A program made the translations under genes and the position numbers. Positions 19,714-26,440 of a stretch of DNA of 31,313 bases are shown piece by piece. The stretch is from Candidatus Portnoybacteria bacterium CG08_land_8_20_14_0_20_40_83 (lineage in GTDB: Bacteria; Patescibacteriota; Minisyncoccia; Portnoybacterales; GWB1-42-6). Where the stretch lies: NCBI GenBank assembly GCA_002774415.1, contig PEYL01000042.1, positions 1 through 31,313 on the forward strand, in the 5' to 3' direction. The first letter of the stretch is position 1. Each line of letters begins with the position of its first letter. The notes below the pieces were generated by a model. It was not told where the DNA came from, searched no databases, and worked only from the letters and a program-made list of their open reading frames with translations.

Positions 19714-21498
19714 TTACCGCTTGGCTCTCGTGCGATCAAGCTTGGTTAAAAGCTGTTTTCGCAGACGGACGGCCTGCGGCGTCACTTCCAGATATTCATC
19801 ATCCTGCATTATTTCCAATCCCCTTTCCAGTGTCAATTCCAGCGGTCGAGTCAGCATAATTGCCTCATCGGAACTTTTGGAACGCATATTGGTCAGCTGC
19901 TTGCCTTTGGTGGGATTAACTTCAATGTCATCGCCCTTAGAAACATTGCCAATCACCATGCCTTCGTAAACTTCAAGATTCGCACCGATATAAAGCGCGC
20001 CCCGCTTCTGCAAATTATAAAGCGCGTAGCCCAAAGCTTTGCCATTAACCATTGAAGTCATAGAACCCAAATCATGCTTTTCAATTTCGCCCACATAGGG
20101 TTTAAAGCCAATTACCCGACTGCAAAGAATTCCTTCGCCTCTGGTGTCAACCACAAATTCGCCCCGATAACCCAATAGTCCTCTTGTGGGAATTTCAAAA
20201 ATAATCCGGGTGTGCCCGTGTTCGGGCCCAATTTTCAAAATGACGCCTCTCCGTTTAGATAATTTTGAAATGACGGTACCGGCTAACTTGTCGGGCACGT
20301 CAATCGTCGCTTCCTCAAACGGTTCAAGTCTTTTACCATCCTCCTCTTTGATAATAACTTTGGGCTGGGAAACCTGCAGTTCAAAGCCCTCGCGTCTCAT
20401 ATTTTCGAGCAATATCGCGATATGCAGCTCGCCCCGGCCATAGACTTTATAATATTCGGACGAAGAAAAATCGATCTTCAAGCCAACATTGACTTCAAGT
20501 TCTTTTTGCAGCCGCTCTTTTATCTGGCGGCCGGTAACAAATTTTCCTTCTCGGCCGGCAAAAGGCGAATTGTTAACCAAAAAATTTAGAGAAATCGTCG
20601 GCTCGTCAATATTAATGGCCGGCAAAACTTCTTGCTTGGCATTGGCACAGATGGTTTCTCCGATATAGATATCGGGCAGGCCGGCAATCATCACAATGTC
20701 GCCGGCGCCGGCTTCTACTGTTTCCTGGCGCGCCAGCCCGCGGAAAGTAAAAAGTTTGGTTATTTTGCCTTTTCGCGTTTCGCCCGAAGTTTTTTTGACA
20801 AAAACATTCTGGCCGGCTTTGATTTGCCCTTCATAGATCCGGCCGATGGCCAGCCTCCCTAAAAAATTGTCGTATGCCAGGTTAAAGGGCTGCACTAACA
20901 ATGGCAAATTAATTTTTTCTTGGCCCGAGGCTAACGGGACTTCTTTTAAAATGACGTCCAAAAGCGGTCGCAAATCTTTTGATTCGTCCGTCAATTTCAT
21001 CTTGGCAATGCCCTGTTTGGCAATGGCATAAACGGTTGTAAAATCCAGCTGCTCGTTTGAGGCGCCCAAATCCATAAATAATTCCAGCACCATTTCCTGC
21101 GCCCATTTTGGCCGGCCGGCGGGCTTGTCAATTTTATTGATAACGACGATCGGTTTCAATCCCAGCTCCAGCGATTTTTTCAAAACGAATTTGGTTTGGG
21201 GCATCGGGCCTTCCTGCGCGTCAACCAGCAAAAGCACCGAATCAACGGAACGTAAAACCCGCTCAACTTCGGACCCAAAATCAGCGTGGCCGGGCGTATC
21301 CACGATATTGATTTTGGTATCTTTATAAATTATTGACGTGTTTTTTGAATAGATCGTAATGCCCCGCTCCTGTTCCAAAGCGTTTGAATCCATGCTGACG
21401 CCTGCTTCCGCCATGCCGGTCTGCTGCATGAGCGCATCGGTCAGCCGGGTTTTACCGTGATCAACGTGAGCAATAATGGCGATATTTCTGATTTCCAT
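19714..21498 (-). CDS. typA: Ribosome-binding GTPase TypA/BipA
   Basis: 594 aa from ATG 21498 (MEIRNIAIIAHVDHGKTRLT). An ATG at 21522 would add eight residues that fall in the leader hairpin. G1 AHVDHGKT, G2 region QERGITIYSKNTSI, G3 DTPGHADFG, G4 NKIDKPAGRP. EF-G-like domains II, III and V follow (EFVVDTRGEGILCSRVIGFKPYVG) and the TypA-specific C-terminal domain with NPTKGKQLTNMRSKSSDEAI. TypA acts in 50S assembly and stress/cold adaptation. Normal length. Its 5' leader is about 190 nt: promoter at 21723-21695, a terminator-like hairpin and the hairpin shared with proS ending one base before the ATG. No SD. Confidence 0.96.
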   Translation of the reverse strand: MEIRNIAIIAHVDHGKTRLTDALMQQTGMAEAGVSMDSNALEQERGITIYSKNTSIIYKDTKINIVDTPGHADFGSEVERVLRSVDSVLLLVDAQEGPMPQTKFVLKKSLELGLKPIVVINKIDKPAGRPKWAQEMVLELFMDLGASNEQLDFTTVYAIAKQGIAKMKLTDESKDLRPLLDVILKEVPLASGQEKINLPLLVQPFNLAYDNFLGRLAIGRIYEGQIKAGQNVFVKKTSGETRKGKITKLFTFRGLARQETVEAGAGDIVMIAGLPDIYIGETICANAKQEVLPAINIDEPTISLNFLVNNSPFAGREGKFVTGRQIKERLQKELEVNVGLKIDFSSSEYYKVYGRGELHIAILLENMRREGFELQVSQPKVIIKEEDGKRLEPFEEATIDVPDKLAGTVISKLSKRRGVILKIGPEHGHTRIIFEIPTRGLLGYRGEFVVDTRGEGILCSRVIGFKPYVGEIEKHDLGSMTSMVNGKALGYALYNLQKRGALYIGANLEVYEGMVIGNVSKGDDIEVNPTKGKQLTNMRSKSSDEAIMLTRPLELTLERGLEIMQDDEYLEVTPQAVRLRKQLLTKLDRTRAKR

Positions 21499-21499
21499 A

Positions 21500-21628
21500 C
21501 CGGGTAGTAGAAATTTTGACATATTAATTATTATCTAAAGAAGTTTAATAAAACTGCGTTTTGCCTAGGTTATAAAAATATCCATTTCTTCTTAAACAAG
21601 AATAACCAGTTAAATCTTCACTACCCGG
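21500..21628 (-). promoter_or_regulatory. 5' leader hairpin of typA, shared with proS
   Basis: Reverse strand: CCGGGTAGTGAAGATTT (21628-21612) pairs with AAATTTCTACTACCCGG (21516-21500). The typA ATG follows after one T, exactly as in proS. Compared with proS, two stem positions change on both sides (A-T to G-C, C-G to T-A). The enclosed 95 nt contain further pairing (GGTTAT/ATAACC around TTCTT GTTT AAGAA). Confidence 0.75.
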
Positions 21629-21631
21629 CAT
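21545..21631 (-). other. Possible upstream ORF in the typA leader (28 codons, MPGSEDLTGYSC...)
   Basis: ATG at 21631, TAA at 21547-21545. The peptide starts MPGSE like the one in the proS leader and continues LTGYSCLRRNGYFYNLGKT. No SD. It could be a leader peptide, or just the consequence of the conserved 5' stem arm. Confidence 0.4.
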
Positions 21632-21643
21632 AATAAAACAAAA

Positions 21644-21682
21644 AGTCGCCCGTAAAACTTCCTGCCGCAAAATAGAGCGACT
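21644..21682 (-). terminator. Terminator- or attenuator-like hairpin in the typA leader
   Basis: Reverse strand: AGTCGC ... GCGACT (6-bp stem, 27-nt loop) followed by TTTTTGTTTT. It lies between the predicted typA promoter and the leader hairpin, so it would end typA transcripts early, or it could end DUF167 transcripts. The stem is weak. Confidence 0.5.
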
Positions 21683-21694
21683 GTTAGCAACTAT

Positions 21695-21723
21695 ATATTA
21701 ATACGAATTAAAATTTCTGTCAA
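21695..21723 (-). promoter_or_regulatory. Promoter of typA
   Basis: Reverse strand: -35 TTGACA (21723-21718), 17-bp spacer, -10 TAATAT (21700-21695), start near 21688. Confidence 0.75.
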
Positions 21724-21758
21724 TCCGCGTATGGATTGAGATGCCAAGCGACCGGGGG

Positions 21759-22004
21759 CTAATGCGGTTCTCGCATGATACGCTCGGCCAATATCTCAAA
21801 AATTTTATTCCTCTGCCTCGCCCCTTTTTTAAGCCATAAATTTTCAGGCGGAATTTTTAAATATTCTGCCAAAAGGGTCCGGGCTCTGGCGTTGGCTTTG
21901 CCTTGAACCGGCCTCTCTCTAACTTTTATTTCAAAAGTATTTTCGTCACTCTGTACCACCTCTTCTTTTTGGCTGTTTGGAAAAACTTTAACTTTGATAA
22001 GCAT
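21759..22004 (-). CDS. DUF167 / YggU family protein
   Basis: 81 aa. MLIKVKVFPNSQKEEVVQSD, then FEIKVRERPVQGKANARART, LLAEYLKIPPENLWLKKGAR and a KIFEI end. KVxPxSxK...VxxxPxxGKANxxxxxxLAxxLxxxxxxxxxxxGxxxRxKxxxI is the family pattern. Function is not established for bacteria. It starts 4 nt after the anchored-protein gene, so they share a transcript. Confidence 0.9.
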   Translation of the reverse strand: MLIKVKVFPNSQKEEVVQSDENTFEIKVRERPVQGKANARARTLLAEYLKIPPENLWLKKGARQRNKIFEILAERIMREPH

Positions 22005-22008
22005 ATTT

Positions 22009-22431
22009 TTATCTTTTCCCCGTATCTATATCAATATCTAATTTTGTTGTTTCGCCGTTTTTTATGGTAACCGTGCGTTTTGGCGGCTGCCCGATTCCGC
22101 CCGGCGAAACTAAAACCTGATAGTCGTCTGGTGAAAGCCCCACGCCAAAATTTCCTTCTTTATCCAGATAATCTTGAAAAACAATAGTTTTGCCGTCTGA
22201 TTCAAAAATCGTTACCTGGCGCGAAGTATAGGCATCGGGTGGCCCGGGGCAAGGCACGCCAGGACGCTCAACCGGGCAAAAAGGACCAATTGTTACTTTG
22301 ATTTCTAGCACGCCTTTCGGCTCCCACTCAAAATCTCTGACACTTCCCGCCACCCAATACCAAATCCCCAAACCAACTGCCAAAAAACCGGCTGCCAAAA
22401 AAATTATAATTTTTTTATTAATCGCAAACAT
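22009..22431 (-). CDS. Membrane-anchored extracytoplasmic hypothetical protein
   Basis: 140 aa. MFAINKKIIIFLAAGFLAVG then a membrane segment to about residue 28, followed by a compact beta-rich domain: LEIKVTIGPFCPVERPGVPC, PGPPDAYTSRQVTIF, ESDGKTIVFQDYLDKEGNFG and VSPGGIGQPPKRTVTIKNG. The CPVERPGxPCPxPP segment with paired Cys and the TVTIKNGETTKLDIDID end resemble the carboxypeptidase-regulatory-like (SdrD/transthyretin-like) domains of CPR surface proteins. Promoter TTGCTA, 17 bp, TAAAAT at 22468-22440 puts the start about 2 nt before the ATG (leaderless). The related IS inserted just upstream. Confidence 0.7.
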   Translation of the reverse strand: MFAINKKIIIFLAAGFLAVGLGIWYWVAGSVRDFEWEPKGVLEIKVTIGPFCPVERPGVPCPGPPDAYTSRQVTIFESDGKTIVFQDYLDKEGNFGVGLSPDDYQVLVSPGGIGQPPKRTVTIKNGETTKLDIDIDTGKR

Positions 22432-22439
22432 ATAAATTC

Positions 22440-22468
22440 ATTTTAAGCTGATTTCTGGCAGTTAGCAA
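22440..22468 (-). promoter_or_regulatory. Promoter of the 22009-22431 gene, near-leaderless
   Basis: Reverse strand: TTGCTA (22468-22463), 17 bp, TAAAAT (22445-22440); start near 22433, ATG at 22431. Confidence 0.65.
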
Positions 22469-22527
22469 ATTTCTCGAATTGAGCCATCTAAAATCTAACT
22501 TTACCCCTATCGGTTGAGTCATATAAA

Positions 22528-22564
22528 ATGTAACCGAAATTAATCATTAATTTTAAGGTTACAT
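22528..22564 (+). promoter_or_regulatory. Hairpin in the transposase leader
   Basis: ATGTAACC...GGTTACAT with inner AAATTAA TCA TTAATTT; its 3' arm ends 2 nt before the ATG at 22567. The 5' arm is part of the subterminal repeat box. Confidence 0.65.
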
Positions 22565-22566
22565 CT

Positions 22567-23721
22567 ATGACCAACATGAGCAAAAAAGAGCTTTTAGACG
22601 AGGTTAAGCCAAGATACCTGAAAGCAGGCAAAAATGAGAAAAGTCAGATTTTAGATGAGTTCTGTTCAAATACCAGCTACAACCGTAAATACGCTATCCA
22701 TATCCTGCAAGCCCGTTGCGATTATCATCGGGTTAAAAGAGAAGGCCGGAAGAAGCGAAAGAAAACATACGGATCAGCAACATTATCAGTGATAATTAAA
22801 ATTTGGGAATTTCTGGAATATCCGTGCGGCTTAAGGCTTAAGCCCGTGCTTTCTTCCACAGCCGAAGCACTGGAGCGGTTTGAAGAAATTCAGCTTGATG
22901 AAAAGATTAAAAATGATTTGCAAAAGATCAGCCCAAGAACTTTAGACAGACGGCTTAAGCGTGAACGGCAGATAAGGCGGCTAAACCGAAACCGCGGCAC
23001 GACCAGACACGGTTCATTGCTCAAGTCATCCATTCCGGTCAGAATTACCAATTGGGATACGAGAAAAGTCGGCTTCATGGAAATGGACACGGTCGCCCAT
23101 AATGGCGGTGATCCGTCAGGCGAACACATATATTCGCTGGACGGAGTGGAAATCTATTCGGGCTGGTCTGAACAGATAGCAGTGATGGGGAGAAGCGAAG
23201 AAGGGGTTGTTGGAGCGATTGATCAGGTTGATGACGCCGTGCCGTTTAAAACCTTAGGATTTGATTCGGACGGCGGCAGCGAATTCATCAATTGGCACCT
23301 GGTCAGATATTGCGATAAGAACAAAGTATTATTCACCCGTTCTCGGCCGGACCGAAAAAACGATAACGCTTACGTGGAGCAGAAAAATTACACTCATATC
23401 AGGCAATGGCTGGGCTACGGCCGGTATGATACAATGGAGCAATTGAATCTGATTAACGATCTTTACCGAAATGAACTGCGGCTCTTCAATAACTTCTTTC
23501 GGCCGGTGATGAAGATATTATCAAAAGAAAAGATCAATAATTCCGTCTGCCACAAGAAATACGATCTGGCCAAGACCCCTTATCAGAGATTAATGGATTG
23601 CCCGCAAATAACCGATGTCAAGAAAAAAGAATTACAAACAATATACCTATCTTTGAACCCAGCGGATTTAAAACGAAAAATTGATCAAAAAATTAAGAAA
23701 ATCAGGCAAAGAACAAAGTAA
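22567..23721 (+). CDS. DDE (rve-type) transposase
   Basis: 384 aa, intact. N-terminal HTH-like part (KKELLDEVKPRYLKAGKNEK...NRKYAIHIL), the KIWEFLEYPCGLRLKP block, then the integrase core: first Asp in GFMEMDTVAHNG, second in LGFDSDGGSEFIN and the Glu in KNDNAYVEQKNYTH. The C-terminus carries YDLAKTPYQRLMDCP and LNPADLKRKIDQKI. This block order is typical of a widespread integrase-core transposase group usually filed as ISNCY; the exact ISfinder family needs a search. No in-frame stop or shift. The GC-richer codon use differs slightly from the broken relative at 18.4 kb (about 40% similar by eye), so the two are separate arrivals rather than a recent duplication. Confidence 0.9.
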   Translation: MTNMSKKELLDEVKPRYLKAGKNEKSQILDEFCSNTSYNRKYAIHILQARCDYHRVKREGRKKRKKTYGSATLSVIIKIWEFLEYPCGLRLKPVLSSTAEALERFEEIQLDEKIKNDLQKISPRTLDRRLKRERQIRRLNRNRGTTRHGSLLKSSIPVRITNWDTRKVGFMEMDTVAHNGGDPSGEHIYSLDGVEIYSGWSEQIAVMGRSEEGVVGAIDQVDDAVPFKTLGFDSDGGSEFINWHLVRYCDKNKVLFTRSRPDRKNDNAYVEQKNYTHIRQWLGYGRYDTMEQLNLINDLYRNELRLFNNFFRPVMKILSKEKINNSVCHKKYDLAKTPYQRLMDCPQITDVKKKELQTIYLSLNPADLKRKIDQKIKKIRQRTK

Positions 23722-23953
23722 GAAATTAAATGTCTCAACCGGAAGGGTTACGGTTAGATTTTTAAATGACTAAATGCGACGCATATCCCATTTTAATCAT
23801 CTCCCTTCCGAGCTAATGCTCGAGTCTGAAGGTTACTTTTTTCTGTTCTGCTACACTACCTCCTTTTATAGATGTATTTGAAGAACAACTACCAATACCA
23901 TATGCACCAAACAGGCTTTATGTCAAGGAACTGTACAGGTTTTTGTCCACACG

Positions 23954-23983
23954 CAAAAAATCCCGCGGATGCGGGTTTTTTCG
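23954..23983. terminator. Bidirectional terminator after the 24015-25022 gene
   Basis: CAAAAAATCCCGC, loop GGAT, GCGGGTTTTTTC. Strong GC stem with T-tracts on both strands. The rest of 23776-24014 shows nothing else recognisable. Confidence 0.88.
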
Positions 23984-24014
23984 CTGTTTTCTCGCAAATT
24001 TACTGAATCACAGC

Positions 24015-25022
24015 TCATTGGGTAAAATACCAGGTTTCTGCTTTAAAGATGTTATTTTCTTTAATTATATCTATTTGCGTAATAGCGTTGCCGTCCGGCT
24101 TTTTTATTATTTCTCCGTTGCTGTAAAGTTTTACGTTTGCCGCCCAATGGTTGCCTAGATTTTGAACACTCAAAACTTGATAGCTGTCAAACTGGGTGTA
24201 ATTTGTCTCAAGCGGTATATTTTCGCTTTGCATAAAATCCAAAGCATCGACCGTTAAAAAACTTTTTATCTCGGCAAAATTCTTTTTTGCAGCAATGTTT
24301 TTATATGCGTCAAGATAATTTTTGACAAATTGCTCTGGCGTTTGTTCGCTTTGCGGCGTCTGGGCAATCGGGCTGCCTGTTATTTTAAATGTTACCATTA
24401 CTGCCTCAATTTTTGAAAAAACATCGGCTTCGTCAATCTGGCTGACAGCGCCGGCCGGATAATTGCCAATATTTCCTTCAAACAAATTCAAAGTTATTTC
24501 ATAGCAGGTGTTATTTATAAAAGCGTGATAAATTTTATTTTTTGCCAGAGTACCGGCTGCCGCGCCGTTGGATTCACCGCTGAAAAATTCTAGGCCGCTG
24601 ATTGTTTTATACGGACTTAAATTTATTATTTGCGTATTCCCTTCCTCTTGCGCCTGGCGGCAAGAAGCTTCTGAACTTTGCAGTTGCGCGGACACTGTCA
24701 AAAATCCGTCGTAATAATTTGTTCCCGGATACGAATTTTTCGGCAGGCTGATTGTAACAATATTATCTCCTTGCCCGACAAAAAATTCACTGACATTAAA
24801 ACGCTGGCTTGCGCCTTGATTTAACGGATACTGCGGCGCATAAAAAATCTCAAACCCAAATTGCTGGTTTTTGTAATTTTTCCAGTCAGCCGAGATGCCT
24901 GATTTATAATTTATCTGGTTATTGGGCGGCTGCTGATTTGCCGGCTGCCTCAAAAATAAAAAATACAGCCCTCCAGCCGTTACAATTAAGACTGAAATAG
25001 TAAAAATAATTTTTTTTATCAA
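24015..25022 (-). CDS. Membrane-anchored extracytoplasmic protein
   Basis: 335 aa. One N-terminal membrane segment (IIFTISVLIVTAGGLYFLFL), a short Q/P/N-rich linker (RQPANQQPPNNQ), then a first domain (WKNYKNQQFGFEIFYAPQYP...) of the PsbP-like type common in CPR, and a second one (residues about 225-335, TPEQFVKNYLDAYKNIAAKK...FKAETWYFTQ) with the look of an NTF2/SnoaL-like fold. Two Cys residues in the first domain (SEASCRQ, NNTCYE) may form a disulfide. Function unknown. First-domain and second-domain assignments rest on pattern only. It follows the DUF2007-like gene by 4 nt in the same operon. Confidence 0.65.
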   Translation of the reverse strand: MIKKIIFTISVLIVTAGGLYFLFLRQPANQQPPNNQINYKSGISADWKNYKNQQFGFEIFYAPQYPLNQGASQRFNVSEFFVGQGDNIVTISLPKNSYPGTNYYDGFLTVSAQLQSSEASCRQAQEEGNTQIINLSPYKTISGLEFFSGESNGAAAGTLAKNKIYHAFINNTCYEITLNLFEGNIGNYPAGAVSQIDEADVFSKIEAVMVTFKITGSPIAQTPQSEQTPEQFVKNYLDAYKNIAAKKNFAEIKSFLTVDALDFMQSENIPLETNYTQFDSYQVLSVQNLGNHWAANVKLYSNGEIIKKPDGNAITQIDIIKENNIFKAETWYFTQ

Positions 25023-25026
25023 TTTT

Positions 25027-25362
25027 TTAACGTTTTAACGAATAAAGAAAATATCCGATGGCAAAAATTGCGCCAAGTATCAGCAAAAAAAATATCCAGT
25101 TAAAAATTTTATCTGCCCTGCTTTGGGGCGCTTTTGCATCAAAAGGCAGGTCAAGTTTTTTGCAGATTTTTATTGCTGCGCCAACTTTTCTTTCCTCAAT
25201 CATCAGCATCTCGGCCAGCCATTCGCCTCTGCCCTCGCTTATTTGGGGATAAAAACTTTGAGCAGGAATACCGTTTTTTTCAAGCTCTGCCCTTAAGGTA
25301 TCCGCCTGTTTTTGGGTGTAGGATCCTAAAGCTACAAGTTTTATTTGTTTTTCTCCATTCAT
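25027..25362 (-). CDS. DUF2007-like protein with C-terminal membrane anchor
   Basis: 111 aa. QIKLVALGSYTQKQADTLRA, ELEKNGIPAQSFYPQISEGR, then EMLMIEERKVGAAIKICKKL: a ferredoxin-like pattern (strand-helix-strand with an ALxxxGIPA turn) typical of DUF2007 'putative signal-transducing' proteins. One membrane segment ends it (IFNWIFFLLILGAIFAIGYF). Start ATG 25362, 5 nt after the YkuD gene's stop. Role unknown. Confidence 0.7.
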   Translation of the reverse strand: MNGEKQIKLVALGSYTQKQADTLRAELEKNGIPAQSFYPQISEGRGEWLAEMLMIEERKVGAAIKICKKLDLPFDAKAPQSRADKIFNWIFFLLILGAIFAIGYFLYSLKR

Positions 25363-25367
25363 AAAAA

Positions 25368-26048
25368 TTATGGGTTTGTTGAAGTAGCCAATGAAAAATT
25401 AATAAGCTCGGCCAGAGGGATAGTGGCTATGTCTTTCCATTTAAAACCCCTGCTCTCAAAAACTTCGGGGCTAGGAATGCCGTCTTTTGTGCCGTCGTCT
25501 GACAAATAATAGACGGTCGGGTCATCCGCTGTTTTAACTAATCTTGAATTGTAAACCTGAACTTGGGTGCCGATGTCCGCCCAGTTAAAAACTTCCTGAT
25601 CCAGCCCGGCCGGCAATCTGATGCAGCCGTTGGAATATGGAGTATCAATTATTTTTCCCGAACGGGTGTAGGGCAGGCCGTGAAGAAAATAGCCGTTGTA
25701 AAATCGGAGGCTCCATGGCATAACCAAGCCGCTCAAGCCAGAAATATGGTCCGCATCTTTTAATAAAATTTTAAAATTACCGGTTGGCGTAGGCGTGGCT
25801 CTGGGATGGCCGGCGGCCACGATTTTTGAACTCTTGAGCAATTCACCGTTTTCAAAAAGAATGATGCTTTTAGTGGCCAGATTTATCCTGATGAGTTTAT
25901 TTGAACTTTGTCCGACCAATGCCTGCAAAATGCTGGAAAAATAACTGCCGAAAGTTATTTCTTGAGCAGAAAGATAAAAAATATAAAACTCAAAAACGCC
26001 CAAAAATACGGCCGAGGCCAAAACCAAAAATAAAATCCTTTTTTTCAT
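25368..26048 (-). CDS. L,D-transpeptidase (YkuD domain), exported
   Basis: 226 aa. N-terminal membrane segment or signal anchor (RILFLVLASAVFLGVFEFYIFYL), then the YkuD domain: IRINLATKSIILFENGELLK, PTPTGNFKIL, YFLHGLPY (His) and TPYSNGCIRLP (catalytic Cys, SNGCIRL). Complete catalytic HG..S.GC.R set. Likely cross-links or modifies peptidoglycan peptides outside the membrane. First gene of a three-gene operon (25368, 25027, 24015; gaps 4-5 nt). No SD. It differs from the larger YkuD protein at 16476, which has SKGC instead of SNGC and a longer N-terminal domain. Confidence 0.93.
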   Translation of the reverse strand: MKKRILFLVLASAVFLGVFEFYIFYLSAQEITFGSYFSSILQALVGQSSNKLIRINLATKSIILFENGELLKSSKIVAAGHPRATPTPTGNFKILLKDADHISGLSGLVMPWSLRFYNGYFLHGLPYTRSGKIIDTPYSNGCIRLPAGLDQEVFNWADIGTQVQVYNSRLVKTADDPTVYYLSDDGTKDGIPSPEVFESRGFKWKDIATIPLAELINFSLATSTNP

Positions 26049-26166
26049 TTTTTTGTTTAATAATTAAGTCTAATTTTCTGCGCTAAAAAATTGCACGCGC
26101 GATGAGTCTTTGTTTCCATTTTACTGCTGTCTTTGCTTAAAGGCAATCCTTCCTTTCGCTCTGTTT

Positions 26167-26189
26167 AGGGTAAACTAGCTCAGGATAAA
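26167..26189 (-). repeat. 23-bp tail repeat after a terminator, copy 2
   Basis: AGGGTAAACTAGCTCAGGAT plus AAA, one base different from 15991-16013. Confidence 0.75.
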
Positions 26190-26194
26190 TAAAA

Positions 26195-26220
26195 ACCCGT
26201 CCGCAAATATGCGAACGGGC
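26195..26220 (-). terminator. Terminator after the 52-aa gene
   Basis: Reverse strand: CCCGTTCGC, loop ATATTT, GCGGACGGG, then TTTTTATTTA; 9-bp GC-rich stem with one G-T pair, 7 nt past the stop. Confidence 0.88.
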
Positions 26221-26226
26221 CTTGAA

Positions 26227-26385
26227 TCATTTTGAATGGGCTAAGATTCTTGATTGACCGGGTTTCGTAATACGCCACTTGGAAAGCTTTAATTCTTTTG
26301 CCCTATCTTTGGCTTCCTTTATCCTGCCTTCAACTGGATAAATTGCATCGCGCGTGCGAATCATAAACAAGTTTCCACCAGGCAT
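26227..26385 (-). CDS. Small basic hypothetical protein (52 aa)
   Basis: ATG 26385 to TGA 26227, too short for usual ORF cut-offs. Sequence: MPGGNLFMIRTRDAIYPVEG, RIKEAKDRAKELKLSKWRIT, KPGQSRILAHSK. Strongly basic, no membrane segment, no recognised domain. Support for reality: AAAGGAGGT lies 7 nt before the ATG, the terminator begins 7 nt after the stop and the codon pattern looks coding. It lies 55 nt behind the ileS stop, so it may be co-transcribed. Like the genes at 16068-18182 it has an SD and, on its terminator, the shared 23-bp tail, which suggests a common origin. It could bind nucleic acid (charge only). Confidence 0.75.
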   Translation of the reverse strand: MPGGNLFMIRTRDAIYPVEGRIKEAKDRAKELKLSKWRITKPGQSRILAHSK

Positions 26386-26440
26386 TTCCCTCACCTCCTT
26401 TGGTCGTCCGTAGCTTTAAGCGAAGGAGACCTTTAAAGAA

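Larger units (their letters stand above)
22474..23775 (+). mobile_element. Intact insertion sequence, about 1.3 kb
   Basis: Left end: CGAATTGAGCCATCTAAAAT then CTAAC..TACCCC..CGGTTGAGTCAT. The right end, inverted, has AAAATCTAACCGTAACCC..CGGTTGAGACAT. The inverted repeats are about 36-40 bp with internal mismatches. It carries one uninterrupted transposase gene. The left flank CGAATTGAG and the inner box TTGAGTCATATAAAATGTAA, followed by CCG, resemble the other IS (TTGAGTAGTATAAAATGACA). No clear target duplication was found by eye. Confidence 0.88.
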
